Below are positions 11,861 to 22,969 of a stretch of 64,000 bases of DNA, piece by piece (positions within the stretch are counted from its first letter, which is position 1; every line of letters starts with the position of its first letter). Source of the DNA: Protopterus annectens (lineage: Eukaryota > Chordata > Ceratodontiformes > Protopteridae); NCBI RefSeq assembly GCF_019279795.1, contig NC_056750.1, positions 827,027,501 through 827,091,500 on the forward strand, given 5' to 3'. Both the position numbers and the translations under genes were made by a program. The notes beneath the pieces are model-generated. The model ran no database searches. It saw only the letters and a program-made list of their open reading frames with translations, and was not told the DNA's origin.

Positions 11861-12330
11861 TTTACATGGTAAAGTTGTTATCAATTATTACACCTTTGAT
11901 AGCAGATTACTGTCTGAAATGAAGGAGGGCGGTTGTGTTTGGAAACGATTCTCAAGGACTTTTGTGACTCAAGATAGAAAGGTTATTATTCTGTAGTTGG
12001 TAAGATCTGGTGAAGTGCTGTCCTTGAATCAGGCTAAGATATAAAATTTTTCCATAGGTTGGCAATGTAGCTTTCTTTAATGTTTCAGGTAGTTAGTATA
12101 GAAACTGGGTAGGCCAGAGCATCTGCTGTCATTTTAATGTTTTCGCCCAGTAGGTTATTTGAGACAGTACTGGTAGGTTTCAGTTTTAGAAGCATTTTTA
12201 TGGCAGTGGTGGAGATGGGTTCCAAGGTGAACTGGGATTGTCCAATTGGGCATATGTTTCCCCTTTTCAGTGGAGGCCTAGGGACAAAGGCTCCAATGGA
12301 GGTGTGTTGGTTTAGAGTACAATTGAGGGA
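10390..12330 (-). mobile_element. Old L2-like LINE, RT region
   Basis: The minus strand at 12240-11880 gives LLKLKPTSTVSNNLLGENIK, then ADALAYPVSILTT and LWKNF, matching the L2 RT start (LLKLKPTKATG-D-IP---LK, PL--I-N-S, WK-A-V-PL-K). Below 11800 the frame is scrambled. A short L2-tail fragment at 12228-12297 (GGGATTGTCCAATTGGGCAT, also at 7925) interrupts or abuts it. With 12640-13150 it forms one old element cut by the SINE at 12355. Confidence 0.5.
11826..11857. repeat. (TTA)n microsatellite
   Basis: About ten ATT/TTA units. Confidence 0.95.
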
Positions 12331-12354
12331 TAGTGGAGATTCAGAGATTTAGGA

Positions 12355-12612
12355 GAGAAGTTACTGAGTTTTATATATTTAACATTTGTTTACTGGGAAA
12401 GTCTGACTTGGAAGAAAGCCAATTTTCAGTGGAGGCCCAGGGAAAAATTCTCCAAATGCATTTCTTTGAATGTGGGAGGAAACAGGAGTACCCAGAGAAA
12501 ACCCACACAAACACAGGGAGGACATGCAGACTCCACACAGAAGGTACTCCAGCTGAGAACTGAACTGGAGAACCTTTTACTCTGTGAGGTGGCAACGCTA
12601 CCACTGAGTTGA
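12355..12612 (-). mobile_element. SINE with tRNA-like head and L2-like tail
   Basis: Read on minus, the head CTCAGTGGTAGCGTTGCCAC is followed by GTTCTCCAGTTCAGTTCTC (B-box region). Then comes the core TGCATGTCCTCCCTGTGTTT with GTGGGTTTTCTCTGGG, and a tail CCTCCACTGAAAATTGGCTT plus CAGACTTTCCCAGTAAACAA. The tail equals the 3' end of the L2-like LINE at 4365-4450. Head and core match the SINE at 29406-29753, whose tail is different. This points to mobilisation by the L2-like LINE. Confidence 0.75.
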
Positions 12613-12639
12613 AGAAGTGTGTTGAAAAGGGAAAGCCAA

Positions 12640-13150
12640 GTCATTACATTGAGTTGGTTGAGGGGCAGCAGATGGGCTAGGTTTGGTGATTTGGACAGAA
12701 TTTAGTGGCTGACCGAAGAGCAAAAGAGTTTTGGAAACTTTTGATTTAAAGTATAGAGATTGCACACTATAACTTTTGTTAGAATTTAATTTTTGCTTGG
12801 TGCTATTTCTGAGCTATTTATATTTCTGCAGGTTAGAGTATGACTTTTTTTTCTCTAGGTTTCTCATGCTTTGCCCTTTGGTTTATTAGTTGTCTGGTTT
12901 GTCTGGAGATCCAGTACACTGGATTTGCTTTGATTATTTTTGTCCTTATAGGGGCATGTACATTTAGAATATTGAGGAAAGTGGTGTTGTATAGGGAGAT
13001 ATCATCATCTAGCTGAAGGGTTAGTAGTTTGTTCCAGTTTATTAATGCTTAAGATAAAGGCATTTGTTTGGAAGGCTGATAGATTATGACAGTGGTCGTA
13101 CCAGTGGAATTTGTGTATATTATTTTGTCTTTTATAGCAAAGGTAGTTAG
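12640..13150 (-). mobile_element. Old L2-like LINE, linker before RT
   Basis: The minus strand reads LLTLQLDDDISLYNTTFLNI, then LNVHAPIRTKIIKANPVYWI and SRQTRQLINQRAKHEK. This is the L2 linker (FN--LL-IL--HAPLK-K-V-----PW----IR-L---R). It is upstream of the RT piece at 12.2 kb, as expected for a minus-strand element. Confidence 0.6.
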
Positions 13151-13249
13151 GGGTCATTCCGGGTGTTGTGGAGAGGACTAGAAGAGAGAATTTTGTTTAG
13201 GATCCAATCTAAAGAGGATTTCTTGTCAGAATACTTATTGTACCTCACT

Positions 13250-13841
13250 GGTTATGTAATCTCCATTAGCCCATGTAAGTTTATTCCATCATTAGAGATG
13301 CTATTAATTATAATCTGCTACTCACTTTTAGATAGTCCACAAATAACAATGCTATACAAATAAGTCTCTGGACCTGACTTTCCCAACTAGAACACAATAG
13401 AATGGAAAATTCAATAATAAACCATCCTGGTGGTCTACTAGTAATAAACACACTATAAGGAAAGAAAAAGAAAGCTTCTTACATCATAAAGAATATTTAA
13501 AACTCTTAATGACAAAGATCACATCAAAACTCTCAACAAGCTAACATCTATTAGCAGCAGGGCAGATGACAAACGTAATTTAATGAATTGTACATCCTTC
13601 ATTATTCCCATTCGTTGAACGCTAGGACACAACACCTAGCGCTATTCAGAACTCATCCAAAATGGCACCAGTCACTCCCACCCAAATAACAAATCAAAGA
13701 TGCTAGCAAATAAATTTGGTGAAACCTTTACCCAATGTGACAATAATCCCTTCTACGCCACTTCCAATATCTCTTACACCTCCTAACATCACAAAGGAGC
13801 ATGTGCTGAAAGTACTTTCTTAGACCAAAATACTAGGTTCA
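13250..13841 (+). mobile_element. CR1 fragment, endonuclease-RT linker
   Basis: Plus-strand codons give PWWSTSNKHTIRKEK, then LANKFGETFTQCD and EHVLKVLS, parallel to WWTPAINKLYNRRRK, LADRFSADF and AQVKAALSKAKNT of the 38.5-kb copy. It stops at the residues where the RT fragment at 19490 begins, so those two may be halves of one older element. Confidence 0.5.
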
Positions 13842-16800
13842 TAGATTCACATAAGATTACTAGGCTAACAGCTTAAGAGCCCTTACAAGCCTAGCAAATA
13901 TAATCCAACTTTAACCAATATATGGCCCCTAGGGGAAAGAGGATGGCATGGGTTTATGCCTGTGACTTGAATATCTTACAGACTGTCCCTATCCATAAGG
14001 GACATAGGTTCTACCTCAGGTGTGAATTTGCAATTCACAAACCCAGACAAGGCTTTAGCCTGTTTTGTTATTATTAATAGTAAGTGTCTTTCATTCTGAC
14101 CCCACTATTTGAGTGCTGGTCATTTTTGTTAGATGTGAATTTGCCATTCCCCATCCTTTGATCCAAATTACATTTGAAGAGGGTCAAGGAAGAGCTCTGC
14201 TTAATTAACATGACTAGGAAGTTTGTTTCAAAGAAGGGGCAATCTCTAAGATATATATCTGTCTGTCCAGCATGTTTTTCTGAGTAGCTGATTAAGTTTA
14301 TATCCCTAGCTAGGGTGACTGTCATGCTGTTTGACTTGCAGGTGTGCAGCAGCTCTATCAGGGCTAGATTTGCTAGTGCCTTATAGGTCAGGCATAGGTG
14401 ACCCCTTAATAGTCATTTGGAGACAGAGTAAAGAAATAAGCGTCCGTATAGGACATGTTGTTTACAGCCTGTAATGTCTTTGTAAGAAACCTCTGAAGTT
14501 GCTCCAGCTGCTGTAAGTGCCTAGTGTAGTTCATGTCAAATGGCACATTGAACTCAAGCATTGGTCTAATGAGGGCTGAGTACAGTGGGACAATAATTGC
14601 CTTGGATCCGGATGCCATACATTCCTTATAAGTTGTGCCACATAGAATGACTTCCTCACCACTAAGGACAAATAATGGTCAAAGTTCAGGCTACTACCTA
14701 TCTGTGTACATAGACTCCCACCTCTGAGTCTAATCTTAGAGGTGTGTTACTGATGTAATTTGCAGGGTTATTTGATTTCCCAAAGGGCATGCATTTTATT
14801 CACATTTAGCTTTAGGCCATGGTTCTGGCACCAATCATTTTTCTAATCTACAACCTCTTGTAGGATATCTGCATAACTGGAGGATTCAATGATTGCCTCC
14901 AACTTTATAATATCTGAGTGGGGAACTGTGTCAGCTGTCTTGGCCAGATAGAAGTAGGTGATATGTACTGTTTTACCCTCATCCGTGGCCTTAGTAACTT
15001 TCTCAGTGAAATCCACCAGATTCAGCAGGCATGACCTGCCCTTGACAAAGCCGAATTGGGTTAGGTCCAGTGTTTGGAAGTCTCATATGTCATTATTTAT
15101 CAAGTCCATAATTATTCTTTCCATGGCCTTCTACGCAACTATGACAAAGAAAGTTTCTAAGCTGTAATTAAATAGAGGTCCTAATGGGCCTGATTAGCCC
15201 TGATTTAAGCTGTTTAAGAGGCAACCTGGTAAATCATCAGGCCACATTGAATCAGTGTTTTTAGCTTTAGAAAGCGCAGTTGCAAAATTTTCTTTGGTGA
15301 TTATTGGATATGGACTGGTAGAAGGTAATTCTTGGGGGAGAACTGGAGGTGATGAGAAAATAAAATTTGAACTGTATTTGTCAGCCAACAGATTTGTTAT
15401 ATCTTTTGGCTGAGTAAAGGTGATGAGTAAAGGTGATGTCATCTACAATTAAGTCCACACATTGCTGGGCATTGCCCTTATGATTATGGACATAAATGAA
15501 AAATGCCTTATAGTTATCCTTAGCTTTGGAGGCTATTTTTACCTCAAAGTCTGTTTTCAGAGACTTGAATAGTTCCCTGATTCACATGTTTAGACTGCTT
15601 ATGAACTGTTCTATTTTGCGCATTCCCTCTTACTTCTTGTCAGGATTTTCTTTCTTTTGTTGTACAATATATTGATACCAGGGGTCCACCAGGGTGGCTT
15701 GTTTTTGTGGTTTGACATGTGTTTGTTTCGGTCTGGTACTGCCATTGCTATGCAGTTGTTTAGGCTCCCTATTATGCTGTTGCAGACACAGGTTGTCGAA
15801 TGCGTCTTTGTCGAACTGAAAAGTGCGAAAAGGCAAAATAGCGAAGCGGCTTTTCGGCGAATTCTTTCCGTGGGAAAGAATTTGTTTCTCTGCTTTCGCT
15901 ACTTTGCCTTTTCGGCACTGTAGTGGAATCTCAGAGTTGGTATATTTAAGTAGGGGGGTGTTGGGGACAAGGACCCCCAAATTATTTAATGTTTTACAGT
16001 TTTTTTTTTTTTGGAACAGCGATCACTGTTCTGAGGTTTTGACGTTGTAAGCTTTCGCTTACATGGGGTCGATTATGTGGCGTTCGCTCTTCTGAGCATG
16101 GAATATCATAATATAGACCCGTTATCTATATGGTCATGCTGAGCTTTTGTGTCTGCCTCTGCAGAGGTTTCTGTCTTTTCTGGATTTGGGATCTAGCTAC
16201 ACTGTCCCTTAATAGGGGTAATCTGCCTTACAGAAGTTCTTAAAGTTATTGGGCTTAGGTGTGGGGGCTAATTTTACCTTTATAGCAGGGGAGGAGACTG
16301 CTTTGTGATTTTACCATATCAGTGAGGACATCACATTAGGAGGTGTGGAGCAGTTTCCCATATTTGTGAGTTCCAAATCTAGGATATTTGTTCTCCTAGT
16401 GGGAGTGCAGACTAGCTGTTCTGATGCATTTGAATTTACAAAATCAAGAAATCTTTGTGCCTGCATGTTAGTGGTTGTGTATGCTTCCCAGTTAATGGAG
16501 GGGTAGTTAAAATCACCCATGAGTATGGTATTGGGTTGGATGGTGAATAATTCTAGTAACTTCTGGTATGATGTATGGGTTCCTGGTTCAAGGTGGGGGA
16601 CTTGTAGATACCAAGAATATGGTAATGGAGTTTTCCCATGGTTAGTTGGACATGGATTTGCTCGAGCATGTCATGTCATATTGTTTGACCAGCCTTGAGG
16701 TGTGCTTATCCTCTATGTAGACAGATACACCTCCACCTTTAGCTCTTTCATGTTCAATGGGTAGTTAAAACATATGAAAGGTGTTATAGCCATGCACTGC

Positions 16801-17440
16801 CAGACTGTTTTCCATGTCTTTGAACCATGTTTCAGTAGCTGCACAGACGTCAGCATTCTTCAGGGTGAGGAGAGTTTCTAGAGAGTACAGTTTATTCTTG
16901 TAACTCCTAGCATTGATCAATAACACCTTTAGCTTGTCCTGAGTAGCAGTTGTTATTTTGGAAGGTTTCTCTACAGGCACTATAGAGGTGGATAATGTTT
17001 TAGCCAATATCCAACAGCCTAGAGGTGACAGGTAAAGATCATCTCTGTCAAAAAAATTGTGGCCCGTCAACCATGTCCTTCCAGGATGACAATTATTGGA
17101 CTCTTTTGGAATGGCACCAGTAGTTAAGCTAATTGTTAAAGCTGATCATTTTCTGCTGGTAGTGTGGCATCATCCTTGGAGATTGTATAATGCTGCCCAA
17201 TGCTAGGCTTATACCTGCCTGTGACATATTTGGAGAGTTCAATCATGTCTCTCTTCATATAGTGCAAGGAGGTATGTCTCAGATCACTCACATCCACATG
17301 AACTATGACTGAGATATGCTGGTACTTAGAGGCAAATTACCTGAGTGCTTGCTTTATCTGGTGGAGCCTGACCCCTGACAGGAAACTAACTGTAACCTTC
17401 TCCTCATCCAGCCTTATAAGAGTCTTTCTTCTTAAGGGCT
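13842..17440 (-). mobile_element. CR1 LINE, nearly full ORF2 plus end of ORF1
   Basis: From its 3' end (gttcatag...ctaggctaac reversed, 13842-13900) the minus strand carries the following. The C-terminus is FKCNLDQRMGNGKF (14.1 kb). The thumb is PLYSALIRPMLEFNVPF (14.5 kb). The RT start is ATALSKAKNTDSMWPDDLPG (15.3 kb). The endonuclease is MGDFNYPSINWEAYTT (16.5 kb) and LLINARSYKNKLYSLETLL with ATETWF (16.9 kb). ORF1 residues include DDLYLSPLGCWILAKTL (17.0 kb). The RT palm (14.6-15.2 kb) is broken. A hairpin MITE interrupts the linker at 15.8 kb. The 5' end lies inside ORF1. Confidence 0.8.
15805..16120. mobile_element. Hairpin MITE
   Basis: The right tip reversed is GGGTCTATATTATGATATTC. 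The core AATCTCAGAGTTGGTATATT is followed by AGTAGGGGGGTG. The left arm is a long hairpin (GCGAAAAGGCAAAATAGCGA against its complement near 15890) enclosing GAATTCTTTCCGTGGGAAAG. The right arm has GTAAGC-TTTC-GCTTAC. The left tip is not recognisable, so the left boundary is approximate. It splits the CR1 linker. Confidence 0.6.
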
Positions 17441-17534
17441 TGGTACTTGAGATACAATGAGATGTGGCTTGATGAGATGTGATTGGAATTGTCTTACCTG
17501 TGTGCATGTGGAGTTTCTGAGGATTGCACCAGAG

Positions 17535-18275
17535 AGGCCTTTGAGGTTTGGATAAGTTACATGGGAGCAGCTCTGCACAGTAGTCTCTCCTTTGATAATC
17601 ACATCGCCACAGTAGTCAGGAAATCCTTCTACATGGCACACCTCATCACAAAAGGTTTCTCATCCAGGAAAAAAGAGGTCATTGTTCCCCACTACTCATA
17701 ACTCATTAGACCCATTATAGAGTACAATGCCCCTTTTGGTATGTACATCACAAGACATCTACAACAACTGGAAAGGCCACAGACATACCTCACAAAGAGG
17801 ATTACCAGCCTCAAACAGATGCCCTACGCAGACCGTCTCAAAAAACTCCAGCTTTACTCTGTCGCACATCGGCGATCTCTGTCTAACATACGAAGCTATG
17901 TCAAACCCAGAGCTGTTGGACATGCTCCACGTAAAGAAATCCCAATCCCTCCGAGTTACATGCTGTAGGGACCTAAACCTTGTCACCACAATAAACAGAA
18001 CATGCTGGAGGGATAGATTCCTGTCCCAGAGACTTTCCATACTCTGGAACACACTACCTATCTATACCAAACAAAGCTCCTCATTAGCACTCTTCAAGAA
18101 AAATCTTGATGATTGGATGGGAGATAAGAAATTCACCCCAGGGATCACTTTTGTGGCTCTGCTCGACAGTGGCACAGGAAAATAATTTTCTTGCGTGGCA
18201 AAAGCCAGGATACCGTTTGGCTAGGCTTATATAGGCCCTAGGGCCAATAGCCTAGTACCTACCTATGAACCTATG
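17535..18275 (+). mobile_element. CR1 LINE, 5'-truncated, C-terminal ORF2 and 3' end
   Basis: The plus strand encodes SLSFDNHIATVVRKSFYMAH, then LITKGFSSRKKEVIVPHYS. After a frame change come YEAMSNPELLDMLHVKKSQS and LFKKNLDDWMGDKKFTPG. The 3' end has GGCTAGGCTTATATAGG, AATAGCCTAGTACC and TACCTATGAACCTATG. A well-kept copy, truncated in the RT thumb. Confidence 0.85.
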
Positions 18276-18982
18276 TGTGTGGTCCTTTGTGGTTGTGGTG
18301 AGTGATGCGTGTGAGTGTCTGACAACCTTTTACTTTCTTTTTGTGTCCGTGAGAGTCTAGCCACCAGTGTTAATGTGCAGCATCTCTCACATACTGCATT
18401 AGTGTCTGTCGGTGTCCATAAGGCAATTGCTACATTGTCTCAACATGTCCATGTCCACCAAACTGGATGCAGACATAGCAGGAAAGTGTCCATTCATGGT
18501 TGCAGGTCCTAATAGAGTATATACTTGCATGGGACAGGAGTGGAGAGTGTGTGTAACCAGACAAGGGGAGAGTGCTTATTTGGTGTAATTTACAGCTAAC
18601 TTAACCAGAGATGCTGCCAAATGCCCAAACCAGATGCTGTCTGAGCAGTGATAGCCCTGGATGCTATAATAAGTTAAGGTAGACCTAAGCAGTCCTAAGT
18701 AAAAAGTAAATGCTGCCCATCATGCAAAGTAGCTGCCCTGTGAGTAAAGTGGGGACTGATGTAAAGTTCTGATGTGTTTTCATGGGGAAATTTCAACATC
18801 TGATGATTGCATATATACAAAGCAATAGTAAGTGCTGCTGCATGAAGAGCAGGTTCACTCAAATATGACGGTTATGTATGATCAGTATAAAGCTAGTTTT
18901 ACACTAACTGTGCTATAAGGCCAATCAGGTAAGCATACAATGAGTTTTCCACCAGCAATTCCCAGCTCACATAGATGAAATC
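18276..18982. other. Unassigned sequence
   Basis: A short frame at 18315-18512 has no recognised relatives. No element was identified. Confidence 0.35.
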
Positions 18983-19325
18983 AGGTCTATATTAGAAGCA
19001 CAAAACTGCTTTTGAGCGAACACGTAAAGCCCGGCACATATTCATCGAACCACAATTAAGCGATTTGATGAATATGTCACGGGGCACGGAGTTGCCCTTT
19101 CCTATGCTAAAGTGAGATCTCAGAGTTGATATATTTAGTTAGGGGGGTATGGGGGGGGGGTGATAATGGTTTTTAATTTTAATTTTTTTTCCCAATGACC
19201 ACGTGAATTTCTTCACTAGGAAAAAATTAGATTATGTGGCCATTCGCTATTTACAGGTTTTGCGTATTATGTGTCGACTTTTATGTAGTTGCACATATGC
19301 ATTTTCGTTATTCTGATATAGACCC
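18983..19325 (+). mobile_element. Hairpin MITE with perfect 8-bp target duplication
   Basis: The tips are AGGTCTATATTAGAA (left) and, reversed, GGGTCTATATCAGAA (right). ATGAAATC flanks both sides (18975-18982 and 19326-19333). The core GATCTCAGAGTTGATATATT and a long G run lie at 19110-19160. The left arm contains ATATTCATCGAA paired with TTTGATGAATAT. No coding capacity. Confidence 0.8.
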
Positions 19326-19489
19326 ATGAAATCAGCCTGCTCCTGCCACAAAGTGCAGACTTTGACCCTTTAAATGTAAAATGACTGATTTGGACCCCAG
19401 GTGTTGAGGAACTACAAACAGAAGCCTAATACTAACAAGAAATACTTGATTTAATGTATTTTAGTGTAGAACAGCAGCCCTTACAGCAG

Positions 19490-19860
19490 TTTGAAAAATG
19501 CAACTTTAAACTTTAAAGAAGCAAACAACATACTTCCACAAAGCTGTATAACTCAGTCAGGGTGTCTATCCTTGTTGAACCCCCTCCTTAAACTGTTTAA
19601 TTTAAGCCTACATACACGATGTATCCCCAGAGTATGGCAAACTCCAGAGGTAATACCCCTACATAAGTACAGCCCTATCATGGAACCTGGGAACTATGTG
19701 TTCATTAGCTTGACTTGTCTGATTTGCAAAGGCATGTAACACATTATAACTGACTTCATTAGCAGCAGTATTAAAATCTTTATTAGGCTAGACCCACACC
19801 AGTTTGCCTTTGTCAAAGGGAGATCTTTCAATGTCTTTGAGAAAAGTTGATCAAACTATA
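19490..19860 (+). mobile_element. CR1 fragment, RT start
   Basis: The frame at 19491-19739 reads LLKLFNLSLHTRCIPRVWQT, then PEVIPLHKYSPIMEPGNY, parallel to IKQLYNLSLTTGYVPTEWRT and VVPLHKGGASMDPGNYRPIS. It continues with DPHQFAFVKGRSF near 19820 and then loses similarity. Confidence 0.6.
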
Positions 19861-20000
19861 GACAACAGTCATCCTGCCTAAAAAGCCCGAACTATTCTAA
19901 AACTATTCCCAATGCTAGCATTGATAAAAGCTAAGTGCCTTAAATGTTAATCCGTACATGATAAGTTAGATAGCAAACAGTCATTCCCATGCATAAAGGT

Positions 20001-20110
20001 GGTGTCAGGAAAGTGAATATGGTCTTTTAAAATGAAGTGTCTTGTAACTGATATGAACCTATAATACTGCATGTGGGAGGAGCTGAAAGGGTCTCTCCCT
20101 GTGATGTCTG
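20001..20110 (+). repeat. 110-bp dispersed repeat, copy 1
   Basis: The segment starting TGTCAGGAAAGTGAATATG and ending CTCCCTGTGATGTCTG recurs at 25544-25653 with two differences. Here it interrupts the CR1 codons between PMHKGG and GNYRPIS, so it is an insertion. The class is unknown; it is too short to tell. Confidence 0.7.
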
Positions 20111-20977
20111 GGTAACTACAGGCCCATAAGTCTCATATGTAAGGCTAAGGAAATAATCACCATAGACATGATAAATGAACACAGGTAACCTGCCAAAGCT
20201 TGTCCCATCACAGTTTGCGAAGGTCATACCTATTAAATCTGGTGGAGTTTTTTGAGAGGGTCACCAACGCATTGGATGAAGGTAAGACTGTGCACACAGC
20301 TTACCTTGATCTGGCCAAGGTATATGATACAATACCTCACTCGGGCATTATAGACAGGCTCACTGATTTAGGTATAAACCCTTTTATCATTCACTGGCTA
20401 GCCAATTGGGTCACTGATTGGACCCAGGAGGTCAAAATAGGTGAGGCCAACTCCACCAAGAGGCCAATCATTAGCGGAGTCCCCCAGGGATCGGTACTGG
20501 GCCCACTCCTTTTTGGCATCTAGTTCTCTGAAATGGAAGCAAATGCTGAAGTTTTATGGCTGACTAAGTTTGCAGATGATTACAAGCTGGGGGTTGTCAT
20601 CAACTCCACTGCAGACACTAGCATTCTTCAAGAAGGTCTATCTCTGACTAACAAATGGTGCCAAAGAAATAGTCTTAAACTCAGTGCTATGAAATGCACA
20701 ATTGTACCTTCTGGGAAATCAACTATTCTGCTAATTACCTTGTTGATAATGCACCCTTAAGAGTCAACCCAATTGTCAGAGATATGGGTACACATGTAGA
20801 CAGTAGCTTTATCTTTGACCACCACATAACCACAGTGGTGAGGAAATCCTTTTATGTTGCACAACTTATACGTAGGAGCATGTCATCTAGGCCCAAAGAG
20901 GTCATTATCCCACTGTACTCTGCCCTTATCATACCAGTCATAGAGCCCAATGCTCCCTTTAGTATGTACCTGATCAG

Positions 20978-21313
20978 AGATCCCTATCATTTCATTGAGT
21001 TTTCAGAAACTCAAAATTCATATGGCCAAGACCTTATGATTGAGTTTTTGAAAACTCAAAGCTTTTGAATGGAGATCAGGAAATGTACCCTTTGCTTCAC
21101 TATTGTGTGATCTCGGAGTTGATATATATATAATTTGCAGGGGTTGTGGGGGTGCAGAGGTGCTTGCCCCCCTGCATAAATGTAAAAAAAGTAGATTTTT
21201 GTGGGGGGGGGTTTTGGGGGGGGGGTAATGTTTGAGTTTTCAGAAACTCAGTCATGTGGTCTCGTCCGTATGAATTTCGAGTTTCTGAAAACTGTATCAT
21301 CTGATATAGATTC
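20978..21313 (+). mobile_element. Hairpin MITE with 8-bp target duplication
   Basis: CTGATCAG (20970-20977) and CTGACCAG (21314-21321) flank tips AGATCCCTATCA and, reversed, GAATCTATATCAGATG. Inverted arms of about 85 bp each contain GAGTTTTCAGAAACTC and a second copy of the word, so each arm also folds on itself. The core TCTCGGAGTTGATATATATA plus a G run and CTTGCCCCCCTGC lies at 21112-21180. It splits the CR1 sequence MYLTR-MQQLE exactly. Confidence 0.8.
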
Positions 21314-21545
21314 CTGACCAGGCATATGCAGCAACTAGAGAGACTTCAAAGAATACAAGGCACAACAAGCCTGCCTTATGCAAAGCGAAAGCGCCTTAAA
21401 GCCGTTTCCCTCTACTCAGTCTCCTATAGATTGCTGAGGGGTGATCTTATATGTCTGGCTTACAAGGCATTCATAAACCCCACACTTATGAATCTCCTAC
21501 ATATTCATAAGTCAAAGAGCATGGGTGCCAGAACCATAGAGCCGG

Positions 21546-21777
21546 GGGAGGGGGAGCCCCCCACTTTTACAGCTGCAAGACCTGTCAAGAAAAATTAATG
21601 AAGTGGAGTTTTCACGCTAACGTGGATTCACGTGTGGTAGTTTAACTAAACTAGCTGTTCTTGTTCTCTTATTGCTCTGTGTTACAGGAGTTATGCTGCC
21701 GCTGTTCCGTTGGTGCTGCCAGAGTCATGCCGGTAAAGAGAGTTTTGTTTTTTTATTTGCAGGAGTTATACTGCTCC

Positions 21778-21843
<66 letters not shown>

Positions 21844-21945
21844 GCCCCAGTTAGGTATACCTGGTGGTTAGTGTTATTCAGGCTCAAACAAGAACCTGAA
21901 TTTTCTACCCATACCACCACTTGTGATTCATGGAGCTGAGTGCAA
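21546..21945. other. Unassigned sequence with (TG)n at 21779-21838
   Basis: The join to the CR1 carries GGGGGAGGGGGAGCCCCCC, a G-run hairpin like those in the MITE cores but without tips. A 60-bp TG microsatellite follows. Nothing else was recognised. Confidence 0.5.
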
Positions 21946-22241
21946 AGCTCTCGACTGTCCAGATTTTCACAGAATATTTGGCTCATACTTTTGGTCTGTT
22001 CCTCTTAAAATTTGCGTTTTTCTGGCAAATCAGTGAAAACTGAATTCACTAATAATGATAGCTCTTTAAGTTTCAGTCTTTCTATCTTTCAAGAAACACA
22101 TGGTAATACAAAACACTTTATTTTAGTGACTTTCTAAGATTATACAAGCAATATTTAAAATGTGTCCCTGGTTTTGGGCCTTTGCCCCCCAAATAAATTT
22201 TGGCTTTTTCCAGATTTCTTGTGCTGCAAAGTTGAGAGATT
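21946..22241 (+). mobile_element. hAT-like MITE of the CATACCTCTCAAC group, decayed
   Basis: It shares its layout with 54658-54975: an opening near CTCTCGACTGTCC, TTTGGTCTGTTCCTCTTAAAA, AAGCAATATTTAAAATGTGT, then TTTTGGGCCTTTG and the end GTTGAGAG. The tips are eroded. Confidence 0.5.
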
Positions 22242-22319
22242 AGGTTGATCGTCAAATTTTGCAAGGAGCTGAGAGCTTCAGGGGAAGAGACGTTTAGTGC
22301 TACTTATGCTAAGTCATTT

Positions 22320-22480
22320 GCATTGTTGGTAGCACAACAGGTAGTATACTTGCTTTTGATGCAGAAGGCTGTGGGTACTACTCCCACAGTATGCAGATGG
22401 ACCTCTGATACTGCACTGTTGTACTTTAATGGGAGTGGATGCTGCAGTCCTATGAATGTCCTCCTTTGGAGGAGTTACCT
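22320..22480 (+). mobile_element. tRNA-headed SINE, 5' part
   Basis: TAGCACAACAGGTAGTATAC (A-box region) and TGTGGGTACTACTCCCACAG (degenerate B box) resemble a tRNA, followed by ATGCAGATGGACCTCTGATA. The family may be the one whose core lies at 27120-27265. Confidence 0.5.
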
Positions 22481-22969
22481 AGTAACTATGAACCCGTTAT
22501 CAGTTTGCCATCCATTCCCCATTGCAAAATTACTAGCTTATCATTTTTTAATGTAGTATAGGCAATTTATTTTTCAAGGGCAACAGGCACTTTATTTGTA
22601 GATGAAACAATGAAATATAAAGTTGTTTGCTAGCAGTAGCCTCTTCATTAGTTACAGATCCCTTTAATATGGAATTATTTAGATGTCTTACTTCTGCAGA
22701 CATTTTGCATATTTACTGATATTTGTGGATTGTAATGACAGAAGTTTCAGTGGCCTTTTAAGGTTGACATTTTCTGAAATGGGTAGTTTTGTCATTATTG
22801 GTTCATACGTTTTTTTTTCATTGCTTACTAGAAGACTGTTCCAAACTACAAATTTAAAACACGTTCTAACAAGTGGTGCTGTATTATATAAGGAATATAA
22901 TTTAATACAATCAGGTTAATACAATCAAAAAGGTGAATCAAAGAACAAACATGTATTCTTGCTCACAGA
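22481..22969. other. Unassigned sequence
   Basis: A 78-codon open frame at 22683-22919 has no recognised motif. Confidence 0.35.

Larger units (their letters stand above)
19900..21545 (+). mobile_element. CR1 LINE, RT domain, interrupted twice
   Basis: After a 110-bp insertion (20001-20110) the frame resumes at GNYRPISLICK. The open frame 20200-20523 has HTAYLDLAKVYDTIPHSGII and SGVPQGSVLGPLLFGI, and 20533-20760 has LTKFADDYKLGVVINS. The catalytic ADD is present; the first Asp motif is AKVYDT in place of AKAFDT. A stop replaces a tyrosine codon after LLFGI. A hairpin MITE sits at 20978-21313. The thumb (MQQLERLQRI) follows, and similarity ends near 21545 without the family 3' end. Confidence 0.8.

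Noticed and set aside
22683-22919. 78-codon hydrophobic open frame
   Set aside because: AT-rich with no recognised motif and no neighbouring gene structure; length is within chance.
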